Under the pieces are notes generated by a model, which worked only from the letters and a program-made list of their open reading frames with translations, had not been told where the DNA came from and ran no database searches. The translations under genes were made by a program, and so were the position numbers. From NCBI GenBank assembly GCA_945881775.1, contig CAMCVE010000002.1:50001-114000 (forward strand): a stretch of DNA of 64,000 nucleotides, in the 5' to 3' direction. This document shows positions 16,535 through 24,817 of the stretch, piece by piece. Numbering within the stretch: the first letter of the stretch is position 1; every line of letters begins with the position of its first letter. This DNA is from Bacteriovorax stolpii. Its GTDB lineage: Bacteria; Bdellovibrionota; UBA2428.

Positions 16535-16625
16535 ACGAGTTTTCCTAGATTCTTAATGACACGCAGCATTGACGCCTGCGCTCACTTGATCCAAAGCGCG
16601 AGCGGCCGTAGTCTCAGAAACCGCT

Positions 16626-18029
16626 ATGAACGCAAATTTTCTAGAAATTTCGAAGCAAGTCGCGGCCACCATTCAGGGATGCGAAGGCATCCGCCGTGCT
16701 GACCCAGATAAAGTTTCCAAGTCGCAAGAAGCGATCAAGAAGATGGGAGAATTGCGCGGACGACCGCTGCTCTATCCCATGATGCCGACGGGGCGGGGCT
16801 CGGGTCCGTTTGTGGAACTTATGGATGGTTCCGTAAAGATGGACCTTATCACTGGCATCGGAGTTTCTTTCTTTGGATACAATCATCCGGCTCTCACGCT
16901 GGAAGCACTGAAATGTGCCTTCCGTGCTCCCGTGATGCAGGGAACACTCATGCCCGGTCGCGAAGCGATGAGAGTCTCGGAGCTTCTTATCAAGGGCGCA
17001 CGCGGGGAGTTGAAGGGACAAGAGCATCTGGCTGAGTCCGCGAAAGCACCGATCCATCAAGTCTGGCTCTCATCGTGTGGCACCATGGCCAATGAGCTTG
17101 CGATGAAGATCATGCGGCAGAAAAAGTCTCCAGCCTACAAATTCATCTCAATTAAAAATTGTTTTGCGGGACGCAGCTCCACGATGGGTGAGCTCACAGA
17201 CGAGCCGAAGTACCGTGAGGGTCAACCCACGTTTGATCAGTTCAAGCACATCGACTTTTTTGAAGACGCTCTAGGGGTGGAAGAAAGTGTTCAGCGCGCC
17301 AAGCAACAGATCGATGCGATCTTAGATAAGGAACCCGGTCTTTTTGCAGGATTTGTATTTGAGCCCGTACAAGGCGAAGGCGGAGCCTTCCGCCAAGCCC
17401 CAAGGGATTGGTGGGTGCCCGTGCTCGAGCACGTCAAAGCGCGAGGGCTCGGCGTGTGGATGGACGAAGTGCAAACTTTCGCGCGCACAGGCGAGCTTTT
17501 TGCGTTCCAACGGTTGGAGCTGGGTGCTTACGTGGACGTGGTGAGCATCGCCAAGCCTCTGCATGCGGCGGCGGTTTTGTGGGTCGAGTCCTACACGCCA
17601 AAACCCGGGCTCATTGCTGGAACATTTTCGACTTCGGGATCGAATCTCGCCATAGGTGCGAGGATCATCGAAGTCCTTTGCGAAGATGGTTTTCTTGGAT
17701 CCGATGGACGCATTCAGCGTCTGGAGCGCTTCATTGCCCACGATTGGAATGAACGTCGTGAACGACTGGGGTCGCGATTCAATTTGGGTCGCATGAATAT
17801 CCTCGGCGGTATGGTTGCGATGGAACTCCTCGATGGCAAGGCTGAGACGATCAAGAAACTTCTCGACCTCTATTTCGAAAAAGGTGTCATTGGATTCAGT
17901 GCCGGCAAGACTCCAGTCTGCTTGCGCTTCCTGCCACCGATGGGTGTCTTGCAGGAAGATCATTGGCTCACGGCCATGAAGATCCTGGAAGAGTGCCTCG
18001 AGGAGATCGCAAGTGTTCCGAGTCCGTGA
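16626..18029 (+). CDS. Class III aminotransferase, probable succinylornithine transaminase-like
   Basis: This PLP-dependent aminotransferase of class III has 467 residues. FEPVQGEGGAFRQAP, WMDEVQTFARTGELFAF (PLP-binding Asp) and SIAKPLHAAAVLW, where the Lys is the likely Schiff-base residue, are in order. The family also includes acetylornithine, lysine epsilon and ornithine aminotransferases. The following genes encode AstA and AstD, so the most likely job is the succinylornithine transaminase step (AstC) of arginine breakdown. The lysine-epsilon group is an alternative, since the N-terminal block GRPLLYPMMPTGRGSGPFVELMDG resembles it. The astA start lies inside its last codons. Confidence 0.8.
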   Translation: MNANFLEISKQVAATIQGCEGIRRADPDKVSKSQEAIKKMGELRGRPLLYPMMPTGRGSGPFVELMDGSVKMDLITGIGVSFFGYNHPALTLEALKCAFRAPVMQGTLMPGREAMRVSELLIKGARGELKGQEHLAESAKAPIHQVWLSSCGTMANELAMKIMRQKKSPAYKFISIKNCFAGRSSTMGELTDEPKYREGQPTFDQFKHIDFFEDALGVEESVQRAKQQIDAILDKEPGLFAGFVFEPVQGEGGAFRQAPRDWWVPVLEHVKARGLGVWMDEVQTFARTGELFAFQRLELGAYVDVVSIAKPLHAAAVLWVESYTPKPGLIAGTFSTSGSNLAIGARIIEVLCEDGFLGSDGRIQRLERFIAHDWNERRERLGSRFNLGRMNILGGMVAMELLDGKAETIKKLLDLYFEKGVIGFSAGKTPVCLRFLPPMGVLQEDHWLTAMKILEECLEEIASVPSP

Positions 18030-19068
18030 CGTTGAACCGAGGGACCTGGACGACCTCTTGCGGCTCTCCAGGCAAGGGGTTTTTCTGAACTTGCCTTCGG
18101 ACCGTTCTCAGCTCACGCGCCTGATCACACGTTCGCAGTCGAGTTTCAAAACTCGCGAGCGCACGCTGGAAAAAGATAAGTACGTGTTTGTGCTTGAGGA
18201 CATGAATGAAGGTCGCGTGGTCGGAACGAGCTCGATCATCGCACAACACGGATCGCCTGCAGAGCCGCACACCTATTTTCAGGTGCTCACGAAAAAGAAA
18301 GTCTCCAAATCGATTCACATCGGATTTTTGCACCAGGTGCTTCGCTTGGGGTTTGACTACGATGGCCCGACTGAGATCGGTGGACTTGTGATTCTTCCTG
18401 AATACCGCGGTCACGCCGAGAAGCTTGGAAAGTTTCTAAGTTTTGCTCGCTTTTTGTTTATTGCCGCTCGTCGCACACAATTTAAAGAAGACCTCCTGTC
18501 TGAGCTGATGCCACCCTTCAACGAGCGTGGAGAGTCGGCGATCTGGGAAGAGCTTGGTCGCAAGTTCACAAACCTGCGCTACGACGAAGCTGATCGACTC
18601 TCACGTCGAAATATGGAGTTTTTCACTTCGCTCTTTCCTGAGGGCGATATTTATACGTGCATGCTGAGCGGAGAAGCACGCGAAGCCATCGGACAGGTCG
18701 GCGAGGAAACTCTTCCTGTTAAGAAGATGCTTGAGGGCATTGGCTTTAAGTACAACAACATGATCGATCCCTTTGATGGGGGACCTCACTATTGGGCCAA
18801 GACGTCGCATGTTGGACCGGTGAAACGAACCCAGCGTGTGAAACTTTTTCAGGCGGCGCCTGTTGCAAAGAAGAAGTCGACCAAAGCGATGGCTTCAGCG
18901 TCGCTTACAGAAAAATCGGGCATCGTGATGGCCCTCGATCGTGCGCGCGTGCGCTCATGTCAGGGGACATATGGTCTACGCAAAAACGAAATTACTTTTG
19001 ATGACGAGCAAACGGCGGCACTCGGCATCCGTGACTCGAACCCCGAACTTTATTTTTTGGAGATGTGA
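18013..19068 (+). CDS. astA: Arginine N-succinyltransferase
   Basis: This transferase moves a succinyl group from succinyl-CoA to arginine, the first step of the AST pathway of arginine degradation. The GNAT-like protein (351 residues) shows family blocks FRVRDVEPRDLDDLLRLSRQG, GFLHQVLRLGFDYDGPTEIGGLVI, YRGHAEKLGKFLSFARF and DPFDGGPHYWA. The start is GTG 18013, supported by an AGGAG site at 18001-18005 seven bases upstream; it overlaps the aminotransferase gene by 17 bases. astD follows after 3 bases, so the three genes form one unit. Confidence 0.92.
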   Translation: MFRVRDVEPRDLDDLLRLSRQGVFLNLPSDRSQLTRLITRSQSSFKTRERTLEKDKYVFVLEDMNEGRVVGTSSIIAQHGSPAEPHTYFQVLTKKKVSKSIHIGFLHQVLRLGFDYDGPTEIGGLVILPEYRGHAEKLGKFLSFARFLFIAARRTQFKEDLLSELMPPFNERGESAIWEELGRKFTNLRYDEADRLSRRNMEFFTSLFPEGDIYTCMLSGEAREAIGQVGEETLPVKKMLEGIGFKYNNMIDPFDGGPHYWAKTSHVGPVKRTQRVKLFQAAPVAKKKSTKAMASASLTEKSGIVMALDRARVRSCQGTYGLRKNEITFDDEQTAALGIRDSNPELYFLEM

Positions 19069-19071
19069 TTC

Positions 19072-20568
19072 ATGATTTCACTCGGGAGTGTCCTTAACGG
19101 TGAGCTGATTTATAGAGGATCCTTTGTGGATGGTCGCTGGAGACCTGCTTCTGGTTCCGGCTGGAAAGTCGTTTCGCCTGCGAATTTCGAATGGGTGCTT
19201 CCGGAAGTCATAGCGAGTTCTTCTGATGCGGATGAGGCGGTAGCCAGTGGGCGACGGGCTTTTAAAGAGTGGAAAAATCTTGGCGTCGAGGCTCGCATCG
19301 TGTTCCTCAAGAAATTTGCTGATGAGCTCGTGGCTCGCAAGGACCGCATCGCTCGCGTGATGGCTGTGGAAGTGGGCAAGCCGCTTGATGAGTGCATCGC
19401 CGAAGCGCAGGTTCTTAAGACAAAAATCGATATCACCATCGAGCACGGGCTGAAGCTCGTCGAAACCGAGACACTCGATCTCGGAGCCCAAGGTCGCGGA
19501 GAGATTCGCTACCTCCCCAAGGGTGTGCTTGTGGTTATCGGACCCTTTAATTTCCCGACACATCTGTCCAACGGGCACATCATTCCCGCACTTCTCATGG
19601 GCAATGTTTGTATCTTGAAGCCCTCGGAGAAAACCCCCTACAGCGCGCAAGTTTATATGGAGGCCGCTGAAGCCGCGGGTTTCCCACGTGGCGTCTTGCA
19701 GCTCGTGCAAGGCCAGGGTGACGTGGCTGTGCGCTTGCTCCGCAACCCCGATGTCGACGGCGTTCTCGCGACGACAAGCTACGAAATTGGTGCAAAGATT
19801 CAGCGCGAGCTTGGCGAGAAGACTGAAAAGATTGTGGCTCTTGAGATGGGTGGCAAGAATGCTGCGATTGTTTGGGACGGAGCAGACCTCGACAAGGTGG
19901 CCGACGACCTCATTAAAAGTAGCTACCTGACGACGGGGCAGCGCTGCACAGCGCTTTCGCGCGTTTATGTGCAAGAGAAGCTACTGCGTCCGCTCGCTGA
20001 GTGTGTGCACGTGCGCGCGAAGGAGCTCGTGATCTCGCATCCTTTTGATGAAGACCCGAAGCCCTTCATGGGTCCCATTGTGAGCGCCGCCGCTAAGGAC
20101 AAGTTCCTTCGCTATTCCGACATCGCTGAATCCGAGGGGGCCGAGGTCGTTATGCGACCGAAACTCCTCGAAGGGATTCCTCGCAAAAACCGCAAGCCGC
20201 TTCCGACTGGGCACTACGTCTCGCCGTCACTGAATATTGTTCCAGAGTGGAATGCGAAGTCTCCGTATCAAAGTCATGAGATCTTCGGCCCTGATCTCTT
20301 CTTGTGTCCGGTGCGTGAGCTCGATGAGGCCATCGAAGCTGTGAACGCGTCGGCCTATGGTCTTGCGTTCTCGTTCTTTGGGGGCACTGAGGAACTTTTT
20401 GCGCGTGTCGCAAACGAGGTGCAGGTGGGGCTTGCGTATTGGAATCGGCCTACGACGGGTGCTTCGAGTCGATTGCCCTTTGGTGGCTGGAAACGCTCAG
20501 GTAATCACTGGCCCGCGGGGCTTTTTGCGATCTACGCTTCGACGCAGGTGCAGGCCCGTATTCTCTAA
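19072..20568 (+). CDS. astD: Succinylglutamate semialdehyde dehydrogenase
   Basis: This NAD-dependent aldehyde dehydrogenase (498 residues) matches AstD, which oxidises succinylglutamate semialdehyde in arginine breakdown. Motifs visible: PFNFPTHLSNGHIIPALL near the cofactor site, LEMGGKNAAIVWD with the general-base Glu, and GQRCTALSR with the catalytic Cys. An FGPDLFLCPV segment and a C-terminal SRLPFGGWKRSGN block complete the fold. It directly follows astA. Neither AstB (succinylarginine dihydrolase) nor AstE is encoded in this window. Confidence 0.92.
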   Translation: MISLGSVLNGELIYRGSFVDGRWRPASGSGWKVVSPANFEWVLPEVIASSSDADEAVASGRRAFKEWKNLGVEARIVFLKKFADELVARKDRIARVMAVEVGKPLDECIAEAQVLKTKIDITIEHGLKLVETETLDLGAQGRGEIRYLPKGVLVVIGPFNFPTHLSNGHIIPALLMGNVCILKPSEKTPYSAQVYMEAAEAAGFPRGVLQLVQGQGDVAVRLLRNPDVDGVLATTSYEIGAKIQRELGEKTEKIVALEMGGKNAAIVWDGADLDKVADDLIKSSYLTTGQRCTALSRVYVQEKLLRPLAECVHVRAKELVISHPFDEDPKPFMGPIVSAAAKDKFLRYSDIAESEGAEVVMRPKLLEGIPRKNRKPLPTGHYVSPSLNIVPEWNAKSPYQSHEIFGPDLFLCPVRELDEAIEAVNASAYGLAFSFFGGTEELFARVANEVQVGLAYWNRPTTGASSRLPFGGWKRSGNHWPAGLFAIYASTQVQARIL

Positions 20569-20575
20569 CGAATTG

Positions 20576-21610
20576 TTATTTGGCTTTTTTTAGGTCTTCT
20601 AGGAGTTTCTTGCGCTGCAGGCGAAGCTCAACTTCGAGCTGGGTGGAATTCGCTTGCTGGATGGCTTTGTCGAGTGCCTTGATGCGGCCTTGGATAAAAC
20701 TCTTTGAGACTGTGCCGGGGCGTGCCGTTGGGGCTTGAGCAACGGGCTTCGGCTCAGCCACTGGTTTGGGTGCTGTGACGTCTTTGCTTGTTTTTGCTTT
20801 TGCGGGTGGTGTTGCGACGGGCGCTGTAGGCTTCTCTTCCGCGACAGGAATTGCTTTGGGCACTTTGTCCCAGTCAACTTTGTCGAGTTCTTCCTTCGGG
20901 TAAGAGGGAGCAGCCTGAGGAGCGGGCGTAGGCTTGGAGTTGAGTGGGTAACCCGCCTTTGCAACAGTGATGCGGTTGGCTTTCTCTCGGTCGAGGGCCT
21001 TGATGGGCGTTTTGCACAGACGCGTGCGCAGCGACGTCGGTGGCATGTCTTTAGTGAAAAGGGTTCCATCCCATTTTTTCCGAAACTCAGTTTGACCTAG
21101 AGTCGAGAGCAGTCCGCGAGCGCCACCGAGGCGATCATCGAAGTTGGGTGCGGGCTGACGGGTACGTGCTTCGATGAGTTCTTGTGAGACGTCGACACTG
21201 AATTCGGAAATTTTCTTGAGATATTTGTCTGAGGTCGGGTTCGAAGCTTTGAGATGCTTCTTCATCATCGCTTCGATGTCTTTGGGCTTCAGCGAAATAC
21301 TGCGAATTTCGGGATGCTTAGCGAGCGTGAACTTGAGTTGCTCGAAGAAGCGCTTGAGGTACCAATCCGAATCGCTCCGCTGACAAGAGAAGAATTTTGC
21401 AAAGTCTGCGGAGAAGGCTTCGAACATCGCTTTCTCTTTGGTCGTGTCGCTAGCGACTTCTTTGCGTGCTTCGGGCGCTGTCTTATCTTTTTTGTCGGCT
21501 TCGTGGCCTTTTTTGGCACCATCTTCGGCCGAGACGGAACGGCTTGCGACACTGCTTGCGAAGATGCAGCAGCAGACGAGAAACGAAATTCGCCTCGGCA
21601 AGCAGATCAT
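20576..21610 (-). CDS. Secreted protein, DWYLKR family member 1 (unknown)
   Basis: This 344-residue protein has a signal sequence (MICLPRRISFLVCCCIFA... SVSA) then a charged linker. Residues 60-190 form a conserved region shared with the next gene: FFSCQRSDSDWYLKRFFEQL, KDIEAMMKKHL, YLKKISEFSVDVS, and LGGARGLLSTLG... LFT. The C-terminal half is Pro/Ala/Lys-rich and ends in a predicted coiled coil (residues 305-344). I do not recognise any database family. The two Cys in the shared region are each one residue from an aromatic pair. Likely periplasmic or surface located; function unknown. Confidence 0.7.
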   Translation of the reverse strand: MICLPRRISFLVCCCIFASSVASRSVSAEDGAKKGHEADKKDKTAPEARKEVASDTTKEKAMFEAFSADFAKFFSCQRSDSDWYLKRFFEQLKFTLAKHPEIRSISLKPKDIEAMMKKHLKASNPTSDKYLKKISEFSVDVSQELIEARTRQPAPNFDDRLGGARGLLSTLGQTEFRKKWDGTLFTKDMPPTSLRTRLCKTPIKALDREKANRITVAKAGYPLNSKPTPAPQAAPSYPKEELDKVDWDKVPKAIPVAEEKPTAPVATPPAKAKTSKDVTAPKPVAEPKPVAQAPTARPGTVSKSFIQGRIKALDKAIQQANSTQLEVELRLQRKKLLEDLKKAK

Positions 21611-21662
21611 AGTCCGAGGATACGGCGGCGGTTGGTGCGGTGTCGAGTTAAGAGAGGGTTAA

Positions 21663-23144
21663 TTAGGGGCAGTTCAAGGCCCCAGACAGGCTGCAGGCTT
21701 CTTTGCAGGTTTCGTCTGCTTGAAGTGCGGTTTCAAAAGCATTTTTCCATGCTATCGGTTTTCTCTCAAACGAGGTGGCGAGTAAATCCTTGCGCTCGAG
21801 GCACGCCTCCCATATGGCCTTATAGACAGACTTAACTCCTGGGCGGTCCTTCGGCATGTCTGTGAACTGCTTTCGTAACGTGGTGCCATACTTTAGAAAA
21901 GCTGCGTGACCCGACTCTATCGCCTCTTGGTTATGCGACTCGTGTTCATTGACCATCCTACTTAGTTCAGATTGAACTTCGGAGATACCCGCAAGAATGG
22001 TTGTCTTTGCTGCCTTATCGACCACTTTTAAGCCAAGTTCTTTAATTTTAGACAACGCATCCGTCGTATCTTTGATGTTTTCTTGATTGGCGGTCGGTAG
22101 GTCACCTTTGACAAGGGTGCCATCAGACCTACCGAAATTGTCGATCTTTACCGAGCTTTCCGGCTCTACAGTGGCCGCTGCAATTTTTTCGGCTTGGTCG
22201 ATTGGATTAGGATCTTCAGGATTAGGCGTTTTGCCTGCTACCGCTTCTTTCTTCACGTCTTTATTGGTGTGATGTTGCTCGGCTTTTGAAACGTCGTAGG
22301 TGAGTTCTTCCTGAAGGACTCGGTTGGAGACGTCGCGCGCTTTGGCACTCAACTTGTTCTCGTCTTTGCAGAGGTCTTGTCCGCGGATGTCTTTTGCGGG
22401 CACCGTGAAGAGAGCGCCTTTGCCGACCTTGTTCCACTCGGCAGATTCGTCGCTAAGACCATTGGAGCTAAGGATGCCTCTGCCGCCGCCTAATGGATCC
22501 TTCCAATCGATGTTGGGGTTCTCAGTGCGCTTTTTGACGAGTTTGTTAGAAAGTCTCAGTGCAAAGTCGGCTGACTGCGAGAGATAGTCTCTGGATGTTT
22601 GACTAAGCGAAGCACCATTGAGGTGAGATTCGATTTTCGCGAGGATCTGATCCTTGGTATAGGTGACGCCCTCGAGTTCGGGGGTTTTTCCAATCGTGTT
22701 TTTCAGGTGTTCGAAGGTGCGTTTGAGGTACCAATCAGTCGCGTTTTTATTTTCGCAGGCATAGTACATAGCGTACTCTTTTGCGAAATCGTCGAAGATG
22801 ACATTCTCGATCGCTTTGCTTTTTGCGGAAATTTCGCCGCGCTCGAGCACGCCTTCTTTATTTTCTGGAGCACCTGCGGGGTGGTCGTTGATCGTCGAAC
22901 CGCTCAAGTTTGCGGGTGTCAGTGATGCTGCGGCTGGAGCCTGATCGTCCGAATCGCTAGGTTTGCGCTCCGGCGGCATGTTGATGCCCTTCCAGCTTTG
23001 TTTCTGGTCCTTAGCTTCAATGGTATCTTTGTAGATTTGAGGAGTGCTGGGCTTCATTATATTGAGTGCGGCAGCTGATCCGGGAAACGCAAGGTACAGC
23101 AAAGCAACAAGAACGGGACGAACTCGCTGCAAGCGGCTTGACAT
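21663..23144 (-). CDS. Secreted protein, DWYLKR family member 2 (unknown)
   Basis: This is a larger paralogue (493 residues from ATG 23144) of the gene to its left. The signal sequence is MSSRLQRVRPVLVALLYLAF with likely cleavage after SAAA. A conserved core at roughly residues 130-270 repeats the pattern YYACENKNATDWYLKRTFEH, KDQILAKIESHL, YLSQSADFALRLSNKL, PLGGGRGILSSNG and GALFT. The rest is mostly charged and helical with a coiled-coil-like section near residues 360-420 and Cys residues at the end. An earlier in-frame start (23180) exists but precedes the signal sequence without adding to it. The two genes are 52 bases apart on one strand and are likely coexpressed. Confidence 0.7.
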   Translation of the reverse strand: MSSRLQRVRPVLVALLYLAFPGSAAALNIMKPSTPQIYKDTIEAKDQKQSWKGINMPPERKPSDSDDQAPAAASLTPANLSGSTINDHPAGAPENKEGVLERGEISAKSKAIENVIFDDFAKEYAMYYACENKNATDWYLKRTFEHLKNTIGKTPELEGVTYTKDQILAKIESHLNGASLSQTSRDYLSQSADFALRLSNKLVKKRTENPNIDWKDPLGGGRGILSSNGLSDESAEWNKVGKGALFTVPAKDIRGQDLCKDENKLSAKARDVSNRVLQEELTYDVSKAEQHHTNKDVKKEAVAGKTPNPEDPNPIDQAEKIAAATVEPESSVKIDNFGRSDGTLVKGDLPTANQENIKDTTDALSKIKELGLKVVDKAAKTTILAGISEVQSELSRMVNEHESHNQEAIESGHAAFLKYGTTLRKQFTDMPKDRPGVKSVYKAIWEACLERKDLLATSFERKPIAWKNAFETALQADETCKEACSLSGALNCP

Positions 23145-23209
23145 AAGGCTATGGTACGGGAGCCCGGCTTTGACGCGCAAATTAAGACTTGGTGAAGGAG
23201 CGGCAGCTA

Positions 23210-23311
23210 CTAGTCGTCGAGTTTCTTAAAAAGGAAGAAGAGACCCGCAAGGCCCACCAAACCGCACATAACCATTGTGATGCCAGGAGTGGATTGGAAA
23301 ATTTCTGCCAT
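23210..23311 (-). CDS. Tiny single-span membrane protein (33 residues)
   Basis: A short reading frame from ATG 23311 to TAG 23210 gives MAEIFQSTPGITMVMCGLVG followed by LAGLFFLFKKLDD. Residues 11-28 form one hydrophobic helix and the C terminus is basic then acidic, so an N-out or N-in single-span protein is expected. It lies 65 bases upstream of the DWYLKR gene pair on the same strand and could be cotranscribed. No clear ribosome site is seen. It may be a small regulator or merely a spurious frame. Confidence 0.4.
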   Translation of the reverse strand: MAEIFQSTPGITMVMCGLVGLAGLFFLFKKLDD

Positions 23312-23350
23312 AGGGCAGATTTTATAGCCAAAAAGCGAGATGCGAAAGGG

Positions 23351-24817
23351 CTAAATTTTTGAGCAGGCGACGAGCAGCTGGGAGGATCCAGGGTTTGGGA
23401 TTTCGCAGAGGCCTGGGGGGATGAGGGGTAGGGGCGAACGGTTTTTTGCGCCTAGAACCAAGTACGCGGTGTCCACTGAGGCGGGCTTGAATGAGGGCCA
23501 GTCCGTCGTCTGCGAGAGATACTTCACCTTCATGTCCGCGTACCAGGCAAAGGAGGCCGCAAGCAGGAAATCGGGCGCCGGGTCGCCTCGCACAAGTGTC
23601 ACGGCCTTGAGGCCGCTGTCGCGACTGAGTTGCAATAAGATCTCGACCTCTGGAGCTTTGCGCGGATGATGTGTTGGGTAGGGCAGATACTGTAAGAGCA
23701 GCACTGCGGTGAGTGAGAGCGCTTGGGTGACTTGGCGCGAGCGCTCCACGGTGATCTGCAAACGAGGCCGGAGTCGCATGAGGCCCGCATCGAGTCCGGC
23801 CGCGAGCAGAAGCGCAAGCGGTGGAAGCAGCATCACTGAATACTGTGATCCATTACGACCCGCCGGGGCGTACATCAGCAGGAAACTCGCAAATAATACG
23901 AGCGGAAGAATGATCGAATGAGTCCGTTTGCGGAGCCCGAAAAGGGCGAGGGGCACGATCCACACAAGCCCTAGGGAATCTTTGGAGAGGCTGGACCAAA
24001 ACTGGCCAGACACAAGCAGGCTCCAGTCCCACGACTTCGCGAATCGTTGATCGACCTGACGGGACCAGTAGATCTCTAGAAAGTTTGGAAGGGAACTACT
24101 CTTAATCGCGGCTGCATAAGCCGTCAGCGTCAACGCGGTCAGTCCAAGGGTCACGGTGGTGAGGGCGAGCGTTTGGCGGCGTTGGTGAGTCAGTGACAAT
24201 GTCAGAACTAGGAGCGCTAAAGCTACTGGCCCAAATCCGAGCGCTGTGAGGCCCTTTTGCAAAAAAGCGAAACCAAGGAAAAGCCCGGCCAACGCAGCCC
24301 AAGTCACGGGCCTTGAAGACGCACTCAATGTGAAACGATGAGAACTAGCATCGTAGGTGAGACCGAGCGCGCGGGCGTAGTTTGTTAGAAAGAGAATCCC
24401 AAACACCAGGCAACCGGGATCGAGATAGAAATTCGAAAACACATTTGAGAACGCGCTCCAGCTCCAGAGCAAAATGACTGCAAATGTAGCAGCGCGCTCG
24501 GAATAGAGTCGGCGGCCCATCGTGAAAACCAGGGCGAGGCTTGCGACGTAAAAGATATGACCTTGGACCCGCGCGGACCAGTCCGCTGCCGGTAGGATCT
24601 TAAAAATCAGCGCCTGAATCCAAAAACCTAGGTGTGGATGCTCGGCGAAGGGCGCAAAGTCCGGGATGAAGCCATCGAGGCGGAACCATTCGCCACTGCG
24701 TGCGATATTCCGGGCGATTGTCGCGTAAAGAGGCCCGTCGATGCTGATTCCCTGCTCAAAGTTTCTCGCCCCCACAGAGAGAGCGGCGAGGCTTAGGAGC
24801 CAGAGTAAGAGCTTCAC
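23351..24817 (-). CDS. PMT/GT39-type glycosyltransferase, polytopic membrane protein
   Basis: This 488-residue integral membrane protein has an N-terminal loop ISIDGPLYATIARNIARSG carrying an acidic residue, followed by 10-12 hydrophobic spans. This matches ArnT/PMT-type enzymes (GT39/GT83 fold) that use lipid-linked sugars to modify proteins, lipid A or other glycans in the periplasm. The acceptor cannot be inferred. The start overlaps the smc stop by 4 bases (ATGA), so its expression is coupled to smc. Substrate is unknown and the exact subfamily uncertain. Confidence 0.8.
   Translation of the reverse strand: MKLLLWLLSLAALSVGARNFEQGISIDGPLYATIARNIARSGEWFRLDGFIPDFAPFAEHPHLGFWIQALIFKILPAADWSARVQGHIFYVASLALVFTMGRRLYSERAATFAVILLWSWSAFSNVFSNFYLDPGCLVFGILFLTNYARALGLTYDASSHRFTLSASSRPVTWAALAGLFLGFAFLQKGLTALGFGPVALALLVLTLSLTHQRRQTLALTTVTLGLTALTLTAYAAAIKSSSLPNFLEIYWSRQVDQRFAKSWDWSLLVSGQFWSSLSKDSLGLVWIVPLALFGLRKRTHSIILPLVLFASFLLMYAPAGRNGSQYSVMLLPPLALLLAAGLDAGLMRLRPRLQITVERSRQVTQALSLTAVLLLQYLPYPTHHPRKAPEVEILLQLSRDSGLKAVTLVRGDPAPDFLLAASFAWYADMKVKYLSQTTDWPSFKPASVDTAYLVLGAKNRSPLPLIPPGLCEIPNPGSSQLLVACSKI

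Noticed and set aside
12203-23197. Similar sequence ATTAAGnCTTGGTGAA at 12203 and 23181
   Set aside because: About 16 matching bases upstream of two unrelated genes on opposite strands, with no promoter spacing that fits; likely chance.
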